NCBI GenBank assembly: GCA_947260045.1
Contig: CAMYOP010000201.1
Coordinates: forward strand, 1 to 7,354
DNA from: an uncultured Desulfobulbaceae bacterium
GTDB taxonomy: Bacteria > Desulfobacterota > Desulfobulbia > Desulfobulbales > Desulfobulbaceae
Length of the DNA stretch: 7,354 nt
Direction: 5' to 3'
This document shows positions 5,813 to 7,354 of this stretch, piece after piece; the first letter of the stretch is position 1; each line of letters opens with the position of its first letter. A program made the translations under genes and the position numbers. A model generated the notes under the pieces. The model was not told the DNA's origin. It saw only the letters and a list, made by a program, of their open reading frames with translations, and did no database searches.

Positions 5813-7354
5813 TTACTCTTCCTGATACACAGGACACTGTTTTTCCGGTGTATAGTCCCTATAGGCTGGATCACTGTAGTCTTTATGGCATTCAAGACAA
5901 AGCCCCACCCGAAGAATTCGCCTGAGTTCCTGACCATTAAATGGTCGAAGATTAGCACGAGAGCCTCGCTGCAATGGTTCGCCTTCGATGGTGACAAATG
6001 AATCAAAGCCAACCGTCCGGCCATCTAGGGTTTCAACTCCCTGGTCTACAGGGGTGAACTGCCACTGCCCATCTTCTTTCCAGACTGTTCCCTCGCCAAG
6101 CCCAACGGTTTTAGAGGATGCGTGACAGTCAGCGCATAACCTGCCCTTTTCCTGGGTGGTGTGCGGACTGATGGCTGCCATGGTAAAGGAATTAAATCCA
6201 CCCTCTATTTTTCCTTCTTCATCAACCAGAGTTACCACGTCCTGACACCCTGGAGTAACAATGACCACCTTATCCTCCCAAACTGCAAGCATTGGTTTTT
6301 CGTAACGGATATAGGAGCGACCCTCTTCCCACCAGCCTTTTGTTTCTTCCAATGTCAATTTATCCAGATGGGTTTCCCTTGCATCACGTTTGGCATGACA
6401 GCCATAACATTGAGGCACCCAGGTTGAATGACAGGACTCACAGCTGAGTCGCTTATGTCCAGCATAACCACACACCTCTTCTTTCGGTACATTGAGAGGA
6501 TGTTTTTTCTCATCAAGCTTGCCAACCAGGATATAGCGATCACCTTCCTGTGTAACATTATTAAGCTGCTTGTTCTTTCGCGTCATCCCTGGCTGCTGGG
6601 CATGGCAGGAGAGACATGTCACCTCGAGCTGCTCTTCGTAGTGGGCATACCTGTTACCATCACCCATAATTTCATCGCGCGTATGGCAATCAATGCAGGC
6701 CATGCCTTTTCTATGATGTACATCGTCTGCAAGCTCCAGGTAAAAGCGATCTCCAGGAAGTTTCTTTGATGAATGCTGCCCCTTCTCATACGGTGTGCCA
6801 TAGCCTTCTGCTTCAAAAATTCCTGTATAGGACAGGCCAATACGTCCACTTCGATTGTGACAACGGACACAATTTTCTTCCGGAACTTTTTTTATAATAA
6901 GAGGGTGTGGTTTTTTCTTTTTGGGATCAACTTCATCGTCATCTTCGTCTTCATCAAAAGAGGTAACAGTTGTTCGTGAGCTTCCTTCAGGCAAGACGTA
7001 GTGGCAGGCAGAGCAGCCACCACCTTTTTCATTAAAAAATTCAGGAGCACCAGGCAGGTCATTTTTCTGTTTCCAGAGATGACAGGTGGCGCAAAGTTTT
7101 CGAAAATAATCAAGGGCCAAAGAGGTTTCACCGCTTTCCAGCAGTTGTTCCACACTGATGTCTGTGTACTGGTCATCAGCTTCACCCCAATAATAGAGCA
7201 ATGTAGCCAGGATTCCCCTATTGGTTGCCATGAGAGAATTTTTTACTTTATGAACATCGGTTGGATGGCACCCTTCAACACCGCAGGTTTTATCAACAAC
7301 TCGAAGATCACCAGGGTTGAGAACCATATCTTTATGGGCTTTTTCCTTATCGAT
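5813..7354 (-). CDS. Multihaem cytochrome c (at least ten haem sites), N-terminus outside window
   Basis: The frame is open from the right window edge to the stop at 5813-5815, giving 513 codons. An ATG at 7327 exists, but the nine codons before it are open and lack a well-placed ribosome site, and no signal peptide follows, so the true start is most likely beyond the edge. Counting from that Met, nine CXXCH haem motifs start at residues 79, 105, 153, 211, 238, 296, 307, 398 and 477. A CX4CH motif (CGVEGCH) at 15-21 makes ten. The protein would be exported and loaded with haem in the periplasm, where it probably carries electrons in anaerobic respiration or to the outside. A charged linker at 125-139 runs from Asp/Glu to Lys. 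Between haems eight and nine (about 320-395) there is a motif-free stretch that may form a separate beta domain. I do not recognise a named family, and donor and acceptor are unknown. Confidence 0.92.
   Translation of the reverse strand: MDKEKAHKDMVLNPGDLRVVDKTCGVEGCHPTDVHKVKNSLMATNRGILATLLYYWGEADDQYTDISVEQLLESGETSLALDYFRKLCATCHLWKQKNDLPGAPEFFNEKGGGCSACHYVLPEGSSRTTVTSFDEDEDDDEVDPKKKKPHPLIIKKVPEENCVRCHNRSGRIGLSYTGIFEAEGYGTPYEKGQHSSKKLPGDRFYLELADDVHHRKGMACIDCHTRDEIMGDGNRYAHYEEQLEVTCLSCHAQQPGMTRKNKQLNNVTQEGDRYILVGKLDEKKHPLNVPKEEVCGYAGHKRLSCESCHSTWVPQCYGCHAKRDARETHLDKLTLEETKGWWEEGRSYIRYEKPMLAVWEDKVVIVTPGCQDVVTLVDEEGKIEGGFNSFTMAAISPHTTQEKGRLCADCHASSKTVGLGEGTVWKEDGQWQFTPVDQGVETLDGRTVGFDSFVTIEGEPLQRGSRANLRPFNGQELRRILRVGLCLECHKDYSDPAYRDYTPEKQCPVYQEE

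Noticed and set aside
5692..6024. Minus-strand open frame of 110 codons before the aminotransferase
   Set aside because: Half of it overlaps the 3' end of the cytochrome gene in another frame and the product has no protein-like pattern. The stretch 5696-5812 looks like plain AT-rich intergenic DNA.
6161..7185. Several open frames of 67-113 codons on both strands across the cytochrome region
   Set aside because: They are alternative readings of the cytochrome gene, whose frame holds ten haem motifs.

Overview
The window reads as an ordinary stretch of chromosome from an anaerobic, sulfate- or metal-respiring proteobacterium of the Desulfobacterota type, with Desulfobulbales-like as a loose guess. 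The grounds are a large multihaem cytochrome c with at least ten haem sites, a membrane-anchored CPHC thioredoxin-like protein, AT-rich intergenic DNA and moderate GC. No rRNA, tRNA, insertion sequence, CRISPR array or phage gene was seen.

Layout. Positions 1-525 (minus) hold the 5' part of a thioredoxin-fold protein that runs off the left edge, with a near-consensus sigma70 promoter just upstream. Positions 652-1905 (minus) encode a 417-residue membrane protein of unknown function with a signal peptide. Divergent from it, 2008-4359 (plus) carries three closely spaced genes: a secreted metallo-beta-lactamase-fold protein, a ZIP-family-like membrane protein, and a 211-residue protein that resembles the LURP-one/tubby-like fold. 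Two minus-strand hairpin terminators lie in the convergent gap at 4360-4486. Positions 4487-5695 (minus) encode a class I aspartate aminotransferase. Positions 5813-7354 (minus) hold most of a multihaem cytochrome c whose N-terminus lies beyond the right edge.

The most unusual feature is a 90-bp direct duplication. DNA at 1941-2030, just before and across the start of the metallo-beta-lactamase gene, is a diverged copy (79 of 90 positions, 70 of the first 76) of an internal coding segment of the same gene at 2335-2424. Read in a different frame, the upstream copy still encodes the matching protein segment. The gene's own start codon and the first residues of its signal peptide are read from this copy in a shifted frame. 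It may be the relic of a collapsed tandem paralogue or a local duplication that rebuilt the gene's 5' end.

How the genes fit together. The three plus-strand genes are probably co-transcribed, since the gaps are 109 and 23 bp. The first two belong to metal-binding families, but both lack one or more usual histidine ligands. The cytochrome and the thioredoxin-like protein act outside the cytoplasmic membrane. The aminotransferase is a housekeeping enzyme with no evident functional link to its neighbours. All functions are inferred from reading the sequence; no database search was made.
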